Shown: positions 33,496 through 43,391, numbered from the stretch's first letter. The stretch is DNA of 64,000 nt from Thermonema rossianum DSM 10300 (GCF_000426825.1 NZ_KE384579.1:16877-80876); one strand, 5' to 3'. Notes: generated by a model from the sequence alone, not told the origin. Translations and numbers: made by a program.

Positions 33496-34629
33496 TTAAT
33501 CCACAACGAAAAGAGCTTCCAAGATGCTGTCGGCAATAAACTTACCTTTTTTCGTTAAACGCAAAGTGTCGTTTTCAAGTTGTAAATAGCCTTCTGCAAC
33601 ATAGCGTGCTATCTCTTGCTGCAGGCCGTCCCATTGGCGGGGCGTGAGGTATTGCCTGATGCGTGATAAAGAGCAGCCCCAAATGGTGCGCAGGCCGGTG
33701 AGCAACAATTCGTTGGCATGGTCTTGGGGTGAAAGGACTTCACCTTGGGCAGGCACCTTGCCCGCCGCAATGCTTTTGATGTAAAGCGCATTGTTTGCAA
33801 TGTTGGCCTGCCGGCTGTGTCCGTCATACGAATGGGCGGCCGGTCCTACGCCCAAGTAAGGCAGCTGCTTCCAGTAACTGCTATTGTGGCGGGCAAATTG
33901 CCCCGGCAAGGCAAAGTTGGAAATTTCGTAATGAACAAAACCGGCTGCTTCCAGGCGCTCTATGAGCAGTGCCATCTGCGCGGCAGCCACGGCATCATCG
34001 GTAGGGGTGAGTTTCCCTTTTTGATACCATCGCCCAAAAACGGTTTTTTCTTCTATGGTCAGGCAGTAGGCCGAAATATGACCTACCTGAAGAGCAAGGG
34101 CTTGTTCGATGTCTTTGAGCCAGCGGTTGTGACTGACGCCCGGAATGCCATAAATCAAGTCGATGCTAATGTGACGGAAGCCAACGGCTTGCGCTTGCCT
34201 GACCGCCTCTATAGCCTGCTTGGCTGAGTGGGCACGATGCAGTTGGCGCAATACGTCATCTTGAAAGCTCTGAATGCCGATACTCAAACGGTTGATGCCC
34301 AATTGGTAAAATGATTGTAACTTTTCAAGCGAAAGGTCATCGGGGTTGGCTTCCAAAGTGACTTCGGCGTCTGTTTCTACATGGTGGAGTTTATAAATGG
34401 TATTCAAAATGCGCTCCAGGTGAAGTGGCGACAACAACGAAGGCGTGCCGCCGCCGAAGTAAATGCTTTGCAAAGACGGCTTGCCCGGAAGGTAATCCTT
34501 TTGTAAGTTCAATTCTTGGCAAATGGCGTCTATCATGGCAGGAAGGGTGCGCTGTGATGTGCTGAAGTGAAAATCGCAATAATAACATGCCTGTTTGCAA
34601 TAAGGAATATGAATATAAATGCCTGCCAT
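33496..34629 (-). CDS. hemW: Radical SAM heme chaperone HemW
   Basis: A 377-residue radical-SAM protein. The [4Fe-4S] cluster motif is C11-x3-C15-x2-C18 (PYCKQACYYCDF). The SAM-binding GGGTPS follows at about 59-64, and the C-terminal winged-helix HemN-type domain ends the protein. It matches HemW (heme chaperone) rather than HemN: it is shorter and its cluster motif is CxxxCxxC without the extra CxC element of HemN. Its ATG at 34627-34629 is only 15 bp from the ATG of the divergent Omp85-like gene. Confidence 0.88.
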   Translation of the reverse strand: MAGIYIHIPYCKQACYYCDFHFSTSQRTLPAMIDAICQELNLQKDYLPGKPSLQSIYFGGGTPSLLSPLHLERILNTIYKLHHVETDAEVTLEANPDDLSLEKLQSFYQLGINRLSIGIQSFQDDVLRQLHRAHSAKQAIEAVRQAQAVGFRHISIDLIYGIPGVSHNRWLKDIEQALALQVGHISAYCLTIEEKTVFGRWYQKGKLTPTDDAVAAAQMALLIERLEAAGFVHYEISNFALPGQFARHNSSYWKQLPYLGVGPAAHSYDGHSRQANIANNALYIKSIAAGKVPAQGEVLSPQDHANELLLTGLRTIWGCSLSRIRQYLTPRQWDGLQQEIARYVAEGYLQLENDTLRLTKKGKFIADSILEALFVVD

Positions 34630-34644
34630 AAGAAGTTAGAAAAT

Positions 34645-36375
34645 ATGTTGACTGTTCTGCAAAGATATGGATTGCTCTGCGTTTGTGTGTTGTGTGTTTT
34701 CCGGGGGCAGGCACAGGATATTTGGCACTTCTTTACGCATCCTGACTTGCCGCAATGGCGGCGTAGCATGGCGGTAGCACCGGTGGGCAGTGCCGATAGC
34801 CTGCACAGGCTTTATTTGAAAGAGTTGCACGCCCAAGGCTATTGGGATGCAGCCCTCGACTCTTGCTGGCAAGCCGGCGAAACGGTGCAGTGTGTTTACA
34901 ACCTTGGGGAACGTTGGCAACTGCGTTTGGCATCCATCGACAGCCTGCCGGCAGCTTGGAAACTACCGGCGCAGGTGCGGCGCCTGCTGCGAAAGCCCAT
35001 GCCCTTCGATTGGGCATCGTGGAAACAACTGCAGCAAACGATAGTGGAGACGGCAGAAAACTACGGATATCCTTTTGCAGAGCTGCATACCGGCCAAGCC
35101 CGCTTCGATACTGCCAAAAAAGTATGGGAGCCCGCTTTGCACTTGCAGTTGCATACATTTGTTACCTTCGATTCGCTTATTATCAGCCCGGATAAAGGAA
35201 GCCTGCAAAGCACTTTTCTACGCAAATATTTGGGCATAGAGCGCGATGCCCCTTTCAGTCGCCGTGCCATCGAGCAAATCGATCGGCGCCTGCAGATGCT
35301 TGGGTTCCTTCGTTTGAAAGAGGAGCCCGAAGTGCGTTTTTCAGGCTTACAAGCGGACTTGCGTTTGCCTGTCGAGTGGGGCAATAGTTCTCAAATACAA
35401 GGTTTTTTGGGTTTTCTTCCCAACGAACAGAAAGACAATGAGCTGTTGGTAACCGGTGAGTTGAGTGTGCGTTTGCTGAACCTGTTCCGGCGGGCAAGCC
35501 GCCTGCAGCTTTATTATAATAAGATGCGCCCGACCTCTGAGCAGCTGCAAGCAGCCTACTTGCACCGGCGCCTGTGGGGGGCTTTTGACATAGAGGGCGT
35601 GCTGTCGTTACTAAGAGAAGACACACTGTTTATCAACGTCAACCGCCATGTAACCTTATGGCATCTTTTGGCGGATGGCAGCTATGTAAAAGCCGGAGTA
35701 GGGGTGCGCAGTTCGCGCTTGGGCTTTTCGCCCACGGGTACACAAGCCGAAGATTTTCGCTATCAGGAAACCGATTATTTGTATTACCTTCTGGGGTGGC
35801 AACAGTCGCGCCTCGATGACCGCTGGTTTCCCACACAAGGCTGGCAGGCAGAGGTAAGCTTGGAGTTAGGGAATAAGACCGTGCTGCGCAATCCTTTTTT
35901 ACCGGAGGCTTATTATGATACCTTGCAGTTGCGCTCTTTTCAATGGCACCTGCAGTGGATGGTAGAAAAATACTGGTCTCTGACACAGCGGCAGGTGCTG
36001 CATTTCAAACAGCAAGGCGAAATCAGGCAGGCGGCGCTGTTGTTGCGTAATGAATGGGGGCGGCTTGGTGGGTTGCGCTCGCTTCGTGGCTTCAATGAGA
36101 ATTTCTTTTTTACACCTGCTTACGCTTTGTGGACGGTGGAATGGCAGTATGTACTGCCGCCAAAGTCTTATTTGTTGCTCATTGCCGACTATGCCCTGCT
36201 GGCCGGTGAGGTGGGGGCAAAGGAATTATATGGGGCGGGTGCTTTGGGCGGCGGCTTGCAGCTGTTTACGCGTGCGGGCAACTTCCGGCTCATTTATGCG
36301 GTAGGGGCAGCCCCGCAGCAGCCTTTCGCTTTCAACCGTGCCAAGATACACTTTGGTTATGTGAGTGTATTTTGA
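34645..36375 (+). CDS. BamA/TamA-like outer-membrane protein
   Basis: A 576-residue exported protein (signal peptide 1-24, ending RGQAQ). The N-terminal third carries POTRA-like alternating segments around LKELHAQGYWDAALDS and LLRKPMPFDWASWKQLQQTIVETAENYGYPFAE. The C-terminal half is a beta-barrel with the Omp85-type phrases LGGLRSLRGFNENFFF and ALGGGLQLFTRAGNFRL, ending in phenylalanine (GYVSVF). It is probably a surface or lipid-transfer relative of BamA rather than BamA itself, which is longer. Start at 34645 begins the signal peptide. Confidence 0.78.
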   Translation: MLTVLQRYGLLCVCVLCVFRGQAQDIWHFFTHPDLPQWRRSMAVAPVGSADSLHRLYLKELHAQGYWDAALDSCWQAGETVQCVYNLGERWQLRLASIDSLPAAWKLPAQVRRLLRKPMPFDWASWKQLQQTIVETAENYGYPFAELHTGQARFDTAKKVWEPALHLQLHTFVTFDSLIISPDKGSLQSTFLRKYLGIERDAPFSRRAIEQIDRRLQMLGFLRLKEEPEVRFSGLQADLRLPVEWGNSSQIQGFLGFLPNEQKDNELLVTGELSVRLLNLFRRASRLQLYYNKMRPTSEQLQAAYLHRRLWGAFDIEGVLSLLREDTLFINVNRHVTLWHLLADGSYVKAGVGVRSSRLGFSPTGTQAEDFRYQETDYLYYLLGWQQSRLDDRWFPTQGWQAEVSLELGNKTVLRNPFLPEAYYDTLQLRSFQWHLQWMVEKYWSLTQRQVLHFKQQGEIRQAALLLRNEWGRLGGLRSLRGFNENFFFTPAYALWTVEWQYVLPPKSYLLLIADYALLAGEVGAKELYGAGALGGGLQLFTRAGNFRLIYAVGAAPQQPFAFNRAKIHFGYVSVF

Positions 36376-36402
36376 TTTTTTTGTGTAGCCAATATAAAAT
36401 GT

Positions 36403-37557
36403 ATGCTTTTGCGACTCTTGTTATTCATAAGCCTTTGGAGTGCTTGCCTGTCTGCCACGGCTTTTCCCGATACTTTAAATTATTTGCCTGTACACAACCT
36501 GCAGGAAGAGTGGCTGGTGTATGACCAGGCTTACGATGCTTATGTGCCTTACCTGCCTGAGCGCCACCAAGGGCAAAGCATACATTTCTTTTTGCACCGG
36601 CAGTACCGCCCTTATGAACTGTTGCTGTGGTTGCCGCATGAAGGTAGTTTGTGGTTGAATCAGCGTTTGGTGCAAATATTACCGGCCCGGCGGTGGGTGG
36701 TTTTGCCCTGCGAAGCGTTGCTGCTTGAACAGGAGTCTGCCTTTATTTCCTTGTTCGTGAAAGAAGGTGACGTTGAGCAGCTGCAAACATGGGTGGCACA
36801 GCGCTCAACAGGCTTGCATTCTTTTCAGGTAAATCAAGAAAGCGACAAACAAGTGCAGCTACAAGAGCCAATTGCCACACCTAAGGTGTTTGTGAAGAAA
36901 AAAAACATAGCCCGCTTGCGGGACATAGCTTTAATGGGCGTTTTGGCCCTTTTTATGGCTTACCAGGGGCTGCTGGCCATGTCGCCGCGCAACATGCAAG
37001 CTTTCATGAATATATCATGGGGGCAGCTGCAGCGCACGCGTGAGACGGCGCAAAGCTATTCTTTGTTTTCAGCTACTTGGTTTTTGCATCTGTTGTGGTT
37101 ATCGGCACTGACAGCTCTTTTGTGGTTGCTGCTTTTCCCCGAGGTGTCTCTTACGAGCGACACACGCCTCTCTTATGCTTTTTACTTTTTGATTTGGGGT
37201 AAAGTATTTGTTCGTGTATTGGCGCTGCTGCTGGGCAAGTGGCTTGCCTGTGTGTTGGTGGCTTATGTGTTGAACTTAAAAGAAAGAGCCACCTTGCATT
37301 ATTTCCGTTTCTTGCAAATATTTCAATACCTCGTTTTGCTGTTATTGACAGCTGCTTTCATGGCTTTGCTCTATTACCGCTTCGACCGGCTGGAGCAGTT
37401 TCGTTTTTATGCACTTGCTTTAGCTGCTGTTTTTTCTTCTTTGTGGGTACTTAGGCAGTTAAGTGCTCAGCCGGACTACTTCTCTTTGCGTAGTTTTTTG
37501 TATTTTTGCGCCACCGAATGGATACCCCTGTTCTGGTTCTTGAAAGCAATTCAATGA
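36403..37557 (+). CDS. DUF4271 membrane protein
   Basis: A 384-residue protein with a signal peptide (about 1-20), an exported N-terminal half and five to six transmembrane helices between about residues 175 and 383. The hydrophobic core, including LRDIALMGVLALFMAYQGLL and the YFRFLQIFQYLVLLLLTAAF region, matches DUF4271, a family that is often next to hemD in Bacteroidota. Here hemD follows 16 bp later, so they are co-transcribed. A TATTTTTG at 37501-37508 could give hemD an extra start site. Function unknown. Confidence 0.8.
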   Translation: MLLRLLLFISLWSACLSATAFPDTLNYLPVHNLQEEWLVYDQAYDAYVPYLPERHQGQSIHFFLHRQYRPYELLLWLPHEGSLWLNQRLVQILPARRWVVLPCEALLLEQESAFISLFVKEGDVEQLQTWVAQRSTGLHSFQVNQESDKQVQLQEPIATPKVFVKKKNIARLRDIALMGVLALFMAYQGLLAMSPRNMQAFMNISWGQLQRTRETAQSYSLFSATWFLHLLWLSALTALLWLLLFPEVSLTSDTRLSYAFYFLIWGKVFVRVLALLLGKWLACVLVAYVLNLKERATLHYFRFLQIFQYLVLLLLTAAFMALLYYRFDRLEQFRFYALALAAVFSSLWVLRQLSAQPDYFSLRSFLYFCATEWIPLFWFLKAIQ

Positions 37558-37573
37558 TTTAAACCACAGTCAA

Positions 37574-38365
37574 ATGAAAGACACCAAACTATTTGAGGAT
37601 GTGAAGGAAAGAATGAAGCCGGTAAAGAGCATCTTGGTTTCGCAGCCCAAGGACCAACCGTCAAATGCCCCTTATTTTACACTGGCTGAAAAATATGGTA
37701 TTAAAATAGATTTTCGCTCATTCATTGAAGTGCGACGTGTGCCCGTGAAGGAATTCCGCAAACAAAAAGTCAATATCTTAGACCATACCGCCATTATTTT
37801 CACCAGCCGTAATGCGGTTGACTTCTTTTTTGATACTTGTAAAGAACTGCGCATAGAGATGCCCGCCGATATGAAGTATTTCTGCATATCGGAACAAACC
37901 GCAAAATATTTGCAAAAGTACATCACCATTCGCAAGCGCAAACTCTTTGTAGGCGAGCGAACTGCCAAAGACCTGTTCCCTTATTTCAAAAAACACAAAG
38001 ACGAAAAGTACTTGTACCCTTGCTCCAGCATCCGTAAAGACGATATCCCGAATTTCTTTAAAGAGCAGGGGCTGCATTTGACCGAAGCCGTGATGTATGA
38101 AACCGTAGCCAGCGACTTGTCTGACCTTTCTGATATAAAATACGACATCATCGTTTTTTATAGTCCTTCGGGCATTCAGTCGCTTTTTACCAACTTCCCT
38201 GATTTCAAGCAGGAAAACACACGTATTGCTGTCTTTGGACCTACTACGGCGCAGGCAGCCCGCGAAGCAGGTCTTATTGTGGATATAGAAGCGCCTTTAC
38301 CCAATGCACCTTCTATGACCGGTGCCATTGAGGAGTATATTAAAATAGCCAACGGCTTGAAATAA
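37574..38365 (+). CDS. hemD: Uroporphyrinogen-III synthase
   Basis: Closes hydroxymethylbilane to uroporphyrinogen III in heme synthesis. The 263-residue protein has two alpha/beta lobes. The recognisable HemD segments are AIIFTSRNAVDFFFDTC in the first lobe, and DIIVFYSPSGIQSLF and IAVFGPTTAQAAREAGLIVDIEAPLPNAPSMTGAI in the second. Sequence conservation in HemD is always low, but the order of these segments is convincing. HemW, also in this window, acts later in heme handling. Confidence 0.88.
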   Translation: MKDTKLFEDVKERMKPVKSILVSQPKDQPSNAPYFTLAEKYGIKIDFRSFIEVRRVPVKEFRKQKVNILDHTAIIFTSRNAVDFFFDTCKELRIEMPADMKYFCISEQTAKYLQKYITIRKRKLFVGERTAKDLFPYFKKHKDEKYLYPCSSIRKDDIPNFFKEQGLHLTEAVMYETVASDLSDLSDIKYDIIVFYSPSGIQSLFTNFPDFKQENTRIAVFGPTTAQAAREAGLIVDIEAPLPNAPSMTGAIEEYIKIANGLK

Positions 38366-38393
38366 AGCTGTATGTAGAGGCATTGATTTTCCC

Positions 38394-38432
38394 AAGTCGC
38401 ACTCTCTCCATGATTGAGGGTGCGACTTTTTT
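38394..38432 (+). terminator. Terminator after hemD
   Basis: AAGTCGCAC (38394-38402) pairs with GTGCGACTT (38420-38428), with inner CTC/GAG pairing, then a run of T to 38432. It separates hemD from the secretion cluster. Confidence 0.88.
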
Positions 38433-38442
38433 GTTTGAGCTG

Positions 38443-38473
38443 TTGGTGATTCGCATGAATTACACTATCTTTA
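38443..38473 (+). promoter_or_regulatory. Probable promoter of porP-gldKLMN
   Basis: TTG at 38443-38445 and TATCTTTA at 38466-38473 (one mismatch to TAnnTTTG), spacing 20 bp, directly after the hemD terminator and about 42 bp upstream of porP. Confidence 0.5.
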
Positions 38474-38514
38474 AAAAAGCTACGTTAGTAAGCGGTCGCA
38501 CAAATAAATAATTT

Positions 38515-39477
38515 ATGAAGAAGACCTACTGCCTGTATTTGCTTCTGCTGCTTTGTCTTCATGTGCCGGAAAGCCGAGCACAGCAGAGTCCGCAGTTTAC
38601 TCAGTATGTACTGAACCCGCTTTTTTATAACCCGGCAGTAGCCGGTATGTCGACCGATGCCTTCCAAGCCACTTTGCTGCACCGCAGTCAGTGGGTAGGC
38701 TATGAAAACAGCTTTGACGACGGGGGCACACCTACCACCCAATTACTTACGGCTTCCATGCCTTTGCCGTCAGGTTTGGGGGCCGGGCTGCATCTGACCA
38801 ATGACCGCCTGGGGCCTGTGCAAAATATGGAAGTGCAGTTGTCTTTTGCCAAGCGATTGAATATCTCAGGCTCTACCCTTTCGGTAGGGCTACGCGCCGG
38901 GGCTTATATGCAAAAAATCAACTACAACCTTTACCGCCCTAAAGACGGAAACGATCCGGTTCTGATTGGATTGCAGGGGCAAGAAACACAATGGAGCCCC
39001 GATGTAAGTCTGGGCGTTGCCTGGCAGTCGGAGCGCCTTTTTTTGGCGCTAAGTGCCACACATCTTGTGCCTTTCTCTTTGAACTTCGGCATCGATGCAT
39101 TAAAAAATACTTTGTCGCGCAACGTTTATTTATTAGCTTCGTATAAATATCCACTGACGTATCGTTGGGAGTGGGAACCTATGCTGCTGGTGCGTACAGA
39201 CCTGAACACCTACAGCATAGAAGGTGGGATGATGGTTTATTTTGACGAGCGGTATTGGGGGGGGCTTTCTTACCGTCAAGGTGATGCAGCCGCTCTTTTG
39301 TTGGGTACTTACCTTACCAACGATAGGCAATGGAGTGTGGGCTATGCCTTCGATTATACGGTGGGCAATGTGCAAGCCAAAAGTGCCACTTCGCACGAGT
39401 TTATGGTACGTTACACCTTGCCCATACGCTTATCGACAAGGCCGCCAAAACAATATACACCAAGATTTTATTTCTAA
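38515..39477 (+). CDS. porP: PorP/SprF-family type IX secretion protein
   Basis: A 320-residue outer-membrane protein with a signal peptide (1-22) and the family motif QFTQYVLNPLFYNPAVAG right after it. The C-terminus is aromatic and ends in phenylalanine (YTPRFYF), as in barrels. PorP/SprF proteins hold partner adhesins or core complexes of the type IX system at the outer membrane. Its position directly before gldK reproduces the porP-porK-porL-porM-porN order of Porphyromonas gingivalis, so this is the core PorP rather than one of the accessory paralogues. Confidence 0.88.
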   Translation: MKKTYCLYLLLLLCLHVPESRAQQSPQFTQYVLNPLFYNPAVAGMSTDAFQATLLHRSQWVGYENSFDDGGTPTTQLLTASMPLPSGLGAGLHLTNDRLGPVQNMEVQLSFAKRLNISGSTLSVGLRAGAYMQKINYNLYRPKDGNDPVLIGLQGQETQWSPDVSLGVAWQSERLFLALSATHLVPFSLNFGIDALKNTLSRNVYLLASYKYPLTYRWEWEPMLLVRTDLNTYSIEGGMMVYFDERYWGGLSYRQGDAAALLLGTYLTNDRQWSVGYAFDYTVGNVQAKSATSHEFMVRYTLPIRLSTRPPKQYTPRFYF

Positions 39478-39599
39478 AATGATTTTAAATAAGCTTAAAG
39501 ATTTGCAAAAACGATAAAAAAAACAGATTTTTCGTAAAGTTTTGTATGATATTTGTTAGCATTGTACTAAAATGTATTCTTAAATAAACACAGGAAGTT

Positions 39600-40802
39600 A
39601 TGAATAGAATGGGCTTTCGATTGGTCACAGTCTTGATGTTGGCAGCCTCTTCGGTTTGGATGACGGGTTGCGGGCTCATAGGAGGCAAGAGAGGAAAGAA
39701 TCAAGGCGAGTTGAATACCCGCCTTAAATATTCAAAAGGCGAGATTCCCTCCTTTGAGGAAGTGCGTCCGGGCTGGGACCAATACGTTCCGCAAGGAATG
39801 GTGGCTATCCCCTCCGGTACTTTCCACATGGGGCAAGCCGATGAAGATGTGGCGCATACACAACTGAACTTTAACAAGCAGATCACCATCAGCGCCTTCT
39901 TTATGGATGAAACGGAAATCACCAATAACCAATACCGCATGTTCACCGATGTGATGCTGGCTTATGCCAGTGGCACCAACTCCGGTATTGTGCTTGACCC
40001 CGATTATGAAGAGCAGGTGATGAACGTGATGTTCCCTAACGGAAAGCCCGACTCATTGGAAGTGATGCGCCGGGTATATCCTGATACCATGCGTTGGAAA
40101 AACGAATATGCACACCACATGGGCGACCCCATGATGGAATATTACTATTCTCACCCTGCATTTGACGATTACCCCGTGGTAGGGGTGAAGTGGACAGCCG
40201 CTCAGCTGTTTTGCCAGTGGCGTACTTACCACTTGAACCGCTATCGTGAAATAGAACAAGGTTACCCGCCGGCACCACGCTTCCGCTTACCTACCGAAGC
40301 TGAATGGGAGTATGCTGCCAAAGGAGGCCGTGACCTGGTGAAATACCCTTGGGGTAACCCTTATGTGCGCAATACCTTGGGTTGTGTGCTTTCTAACTTT
40401 AAACCTGGGCGTGGTAATTACTACGATGACGGCTTTGCTTATACTTCGCCGGTAGCCTCTTACTTTGCCAATGACTGGGGGCTCTACGACATGGCCGGCA
40501 ATGTGGCAGAATGGTGCCAAGATGCTTACTATGAAGCTGCCTATCCTATTACTTGGGACTTGAACCCTGTTTTTGACCCGCCGGCGCCCAACCCCAACCC
40601 GGCAATGCCCGGCTTGACTTCTGACTTGGAAAGATATCCGCGTCGTGTGGTTCGTGGGGGCTCTTGGAAAGACATCGCTTATTTCCTTGAAACAAGCACC
40701 CGCACCTACATGCACTATGACTCTACTTCTACTTCGGTAGGTTTCCGTTGTGCCATGACCTATCTGGGACGCTCGGGAGGTACAGAGTTTGGTGTTTATT
40801 AA
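39600..40802 (+). CDS. gldK: Type IX secretion/gliding lipoprotein GldK
   Basis: A 400-residue lipoprotein: the signal ends WMTGC with the lipidated C24. The remainder is a formylglycine-generating-enzyme/sulfatase-modifying (FGE) domain, from MVAIPSGTFHMGQADED to VRGGSWKDIAYFLETSTRTYMHYDSTSTSVGFRC. GldK/PorK forms a ring with GldN/PorN under the outer membrane. Followed by gldL after 91 bp. Confidence 0.95.
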   Translation: MNRMGFRLVTVLMLAASSVWMTGCGLIGGKRGKNQGELNTRLKYSKGEIPSFEEVRPGWDQYVPQGMVAIPSGTFHMGQADEDVAHTQLNFNKQITISAFFMDETEITNNQYRMFTDVMLAYASGTNSGIVLDPDYEEQVMNVMFPNGKPDSLEVMRRVYPDTMRWKNEYAHHMGDPMMEYYYSHPAFDDYPVVGVKWTAAQLFCQWRTYHLNRYREIEQGYPPAPRFRLPTEAEWEYAAKGGRDLVKYPWGNPYVRNTLGCVLSNFKPGRGNYYDDGFAYTSPVASYFANDWGLYDMAGNVAEWCQDAYYEAAYPITWDLNPVFDPPAPNPNPAMPGLTSDLERYPRRVVRGGSWKDIAYFLETSTRTYMHYDSTSTSVGFRCAMTYLGRSGGTEFGVY

Positions 40803-40893
40803 AATTTACCGCTAAATCTATTGTCTTTTGCTTGTTTTAAATAAAACCATTCTATAATATAGAACAATCAAACAACTTAAAATCTGAAAAAAT

Positions 40894-41706
40894 ATGAGCG
40901 CAAAGAAAAAGTTAAACAGAACAGAACATTTCTACACCTATGTAGTACCAAGAATTATTTCAGTAGGTGCATCTGTCGTGATTTTGGGGGCTTTGTTCAA
41001 GCTCATGCACTGGCCTGGTGCCGGATATATGCTAATTGCCGGTTTGGGTACGGAAGCTATTATCTTCTTCATTACTGCTTTTGCGCCTATTGAAGAACCG
41101 CATGAGCAGCCCGATTGGAATAAGTTGGTTGACGCGTTGTCTTCTGCACAACCTGCGGGGCGAGCCTTGGACAAAAATGTTGCCGCAAAACTGGCTGCTT
41201 TGGAAGCACAGCTGGCTGATAAAATACAGCCTCAAATGATAGATCAGTTTGGTCAAGGGATAAAAAAACTGGCTGAGAATGTAGAGAAGATGACCAAATT
41301 GGGAGATGCTGCCGTGGCTACCTCGGAGTATGCCAAGAACGTGAAACTGGCAGCAAATCAAGTAGCGGAAATGAACAAATCTTATTCGGTAGCTATTGAA
41401 GCGGTAGGCAGCATGGCCGAAGCATCGAAGGATGCGAAAGCTTATCATGCGCAAATTCAAGCTTTGACCAAAACTTTGGCAAGCCTGAATACCGCCTATG
41501 AAATGGAGTTGCAAGATAGCAAGAAGTACATCGAGGCTTTAAATAAATATTACGGAAGCATATCTACTGCCATGCAGAATGTGGCAGACGCTTCTAAGGA
41601 TACTGAACAGTTTAAAGTACAGTTGGCAAACTTGACCGGCAACCTGACAGCCCTGAACAAAGTGTACGGTGCTATGCTCACCGCCATGAAAGGTGCTGCT
41701 CAGTAA
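40894..41706 (+). CDS. gldL: Type IX secretion motor protein GldL
   Basis: A 270-residue inner-membrane motor subunit. Two helices lie at about 19-37 and 43-64. The second carries E54 in GLGTEAIIFF, the position of the glutamate needed for proton flow in Flavobacterium GldL. The motif LMHWPGAGYM joins the helices. The long cytoplasmic part (75-270) is a helical, repetitive domain with recurrent A-E-V/M-x-K heptads. GldL pentamers surround a GldM dimer and convert proton motive force into rotation or secretion. Confidence 0.95.
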   Translation: MSAKKKLNRTEHFYTYVVPRIISVGASVVILGALFKLMHWPGAGYMLIAGLGTEAIIFFITAFAPIEEPHEQPDWNKLVDALSSAQPAGRALDKNVAAKLAALEAQLADKIQPQMIDQFGQGIKKLAENVEKMTKLGDAAVATSEYAKNVKLAANQVAEMNKSYSVAIEAVGSMAEASKDAKAYHAQIQALTKTLASLNTAYEMELQDSKKYIEALNKYYGSISTAMQNVADASKDTEQFKVQLANLTGNLTALNKVYGAMLTAMKGAAQ

Positions 41707-41734
41707 TCATCTGTTTTTTTAAAAAGAGTGTGGT

Positions 41735-41759
41735 GAGGCTGCAAAGCCTCTCTGTTTTT
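41735..41759 (+). other. Hairpin between gldL and gldM
   Basis: GAGGCT (41735-41740), loop GCAA, AGCCTC (41745-41750), then TCTGTTTTT. This looks like a weak terminator that could reduce gldM transcription relative to gldL, matching the higher copy number of GldL. Confidence 0.5.
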
Positions 41760-41783
41760 CAACTTTAAAACCTAAAAGAAACT

Positions 41784-43382
41784 ATGGCCGGAGGAGGAAA
41801 AGAAACCATAAGGCAGCAGATGATTAACCTGATGTATCTGGTGTTAACAGCCATGCTTGCCTTACAAGTAAATAGTACTATTCTTGACAAATTCTTGTTC
41901 ATTGATTCTACCCTGCAGGCAGCCATGCAAGCGTCCATAAAAGTAAACCAAGGACAAGTGCAGGCTGTGGCAAAAGCTGCAGAGGAAAACCCCGAGGCTA
42001 AAGCCAAAGCTGCTTTGCAGAAAGCGCAAAAAGCCCGGGAGCTGACCGAGAATATGCTGAAAGAAATCGCCGAGATAAGAAAGGAAATCATTGAAAAAGC
42101 AGGGGGAGGTATTGACCCCGAAACCGGACGGGTAAAAACACCTGCCGAAGAAACCAAATTAGAGGTTTTGATGGTAGGACCCGAAGGGCAAAAAAACGGC
42201 AAGGGCTACGAGCTCGAGAAAAAACTGGATAATTATGTGGACGAGCTGAAAAAATTGGTACCTTCTGTGGCGCCACAGCTGGTCTCTCTTACGCAAAGCA
42301 ATAGGGAGAATCCCGTTACAAAAGAGCTTTACAAGAACGAGCCGATCGAGTTGGATAAAGACTGGGTGCAAGCCAACTTCTCTCATACGCCTGTGGCAGC
42401 AGCTTTGGCAGTGCTTTCACAAAGAGCCAACGAAGTGCTCCGTTATGAGAGCATTGTGCTCAGTGAATTGGCTAAAGAAGCCTCTGGGGTTACCTTGAAG
42501 TTCGACGTCATTCAGGCTACCTACACGGCACCGACGAGTGTGGTTGCCAATGGCATGAAATACCGTGCCGAGCTCTTTATCTTTGCTTCGGCTTCAAACG
42601 TGAAGCCTGTTATCAAGGTAGATGGACAGCCGGTGAAAGTGGAAGGCGGTAAAGGCATTTATGAAGTGATTGCCTCAGGTGGCACCCCCGAAGGGGTAAT
42701 TAAAAAGTGGAAAGGGGAAATTACGATTCCCAAAGCCGGTGGTGATGACACTACTTTTGTTGTGGAAGGCGAATACAAGGTTGTACGCCCCGTAATGCAG
42801 ATTCAATCGAAGAGTGTGCAGGCTCTCTACGAGGAGTGTGGCAACGAAATTCAAGTGTTGGTGCCCTCTCTGGGTGACGAATATAACCCCTCTTTTAGCG
42901 GTACCGGTGCTACTTTTATTCCGGGCAAAAACCGTGGTGATGTGATTATCGTACCAAGGAGAGGCGTGAATAAGGTAGTGATGTCGGTAAGCAGCGGTGG
43001 TCAGCTCATTGGTACGCAAGAATTTGCGGTGAAGAAGGTGCCGGCAGCTTCTTTGGCATTGGTGGTCAATGGTCGTGAGGTAGAAAAATCTATTACCCGC
43101 GGACAGCTGCGTAGTGCACAGGTAGTTGCCAAGGCAGATCCTTCCTTTGCCGAGTTCTTGCCTAAGGAAGCCAATTATCGTGTACAACAGTACCGTGTGG
43201 AAGTTTACCGTGCAGGGCGTCCGGTGGCAAACGGTAACTCTTTGGCGAGTGTAGTAGGTAGTGTGCGCCCCGGAGACACGGTGGTAATCATTGTAGAGTC
43301 GGTTGTGCGTACCAACTACCGCGGGGCTGTCATACCTGCATCGGTGAGACCCAAGTATTTGAGTGTTGTGATAGCAGGATAA
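41784..43382 (+). CDS. gldM: Type IX secretion motor protein GldM
   Basis: A 532-residue protein anchored by one N-terminal helix (about 14-33, INLMYLVLTAMLALQVNSTI) that passes through the GldL ring. A helical coiled segment (about 40-110) is followed by beta-rich periplasmic domains D1-D4 reaching GldK/GldN. The start MAGGGKETIRQQMINLMYLVLTAMLAL is the family signature. Length agrees with Flavobacterium GldM (about 510 residues). Confidence 0.95.
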   Translation: MAGGGKETIRQQMINLMYLVLTAMLALQVNSTILDKFLFIDSTLQAAMQASIKVNQGQVQAVAKAAEENPEAKAKAALQKAQKARELTENMLKEIAEIRKEIIEKAGGGIDPETGRVKTPAEETKLEVLMVGPEGQKNGKGYELEKKLDNYVDELKKLVPSVAPQLVSLTQSNRENPVTKELYKNEPIELDKDWVQANFSHTPVAAALAVLSQRANEVLRYESIVLSELAKEASGVTLKFDVIQATYTAPTSVVANGMKYRAELFIFASASNVKPVIKVDGQPVKVEGGKGIYEVIASGGTPEGVIKKWKGEITIPKAGGDDTTFVVEGEYKVVRPVMQIQSKSVQALYEECGNEIQVLVPSLGDEYNPSFSGTGATFIPGKNRGDVIIVPRRGVNKVVMSVSSGGQLIGTQEFAVKKVPAASLALVVNGREVEKSITRGQLRSAQVVAKADPSFAEFLPKEANYRVQQYRVEVYRAGRPVANGNSLASVVGSVRPGDTVVIIVESVVRTNYRGAVIPASVRPKYLSVVIAG

Positions 43383-43391
43383 TGATAAAAA

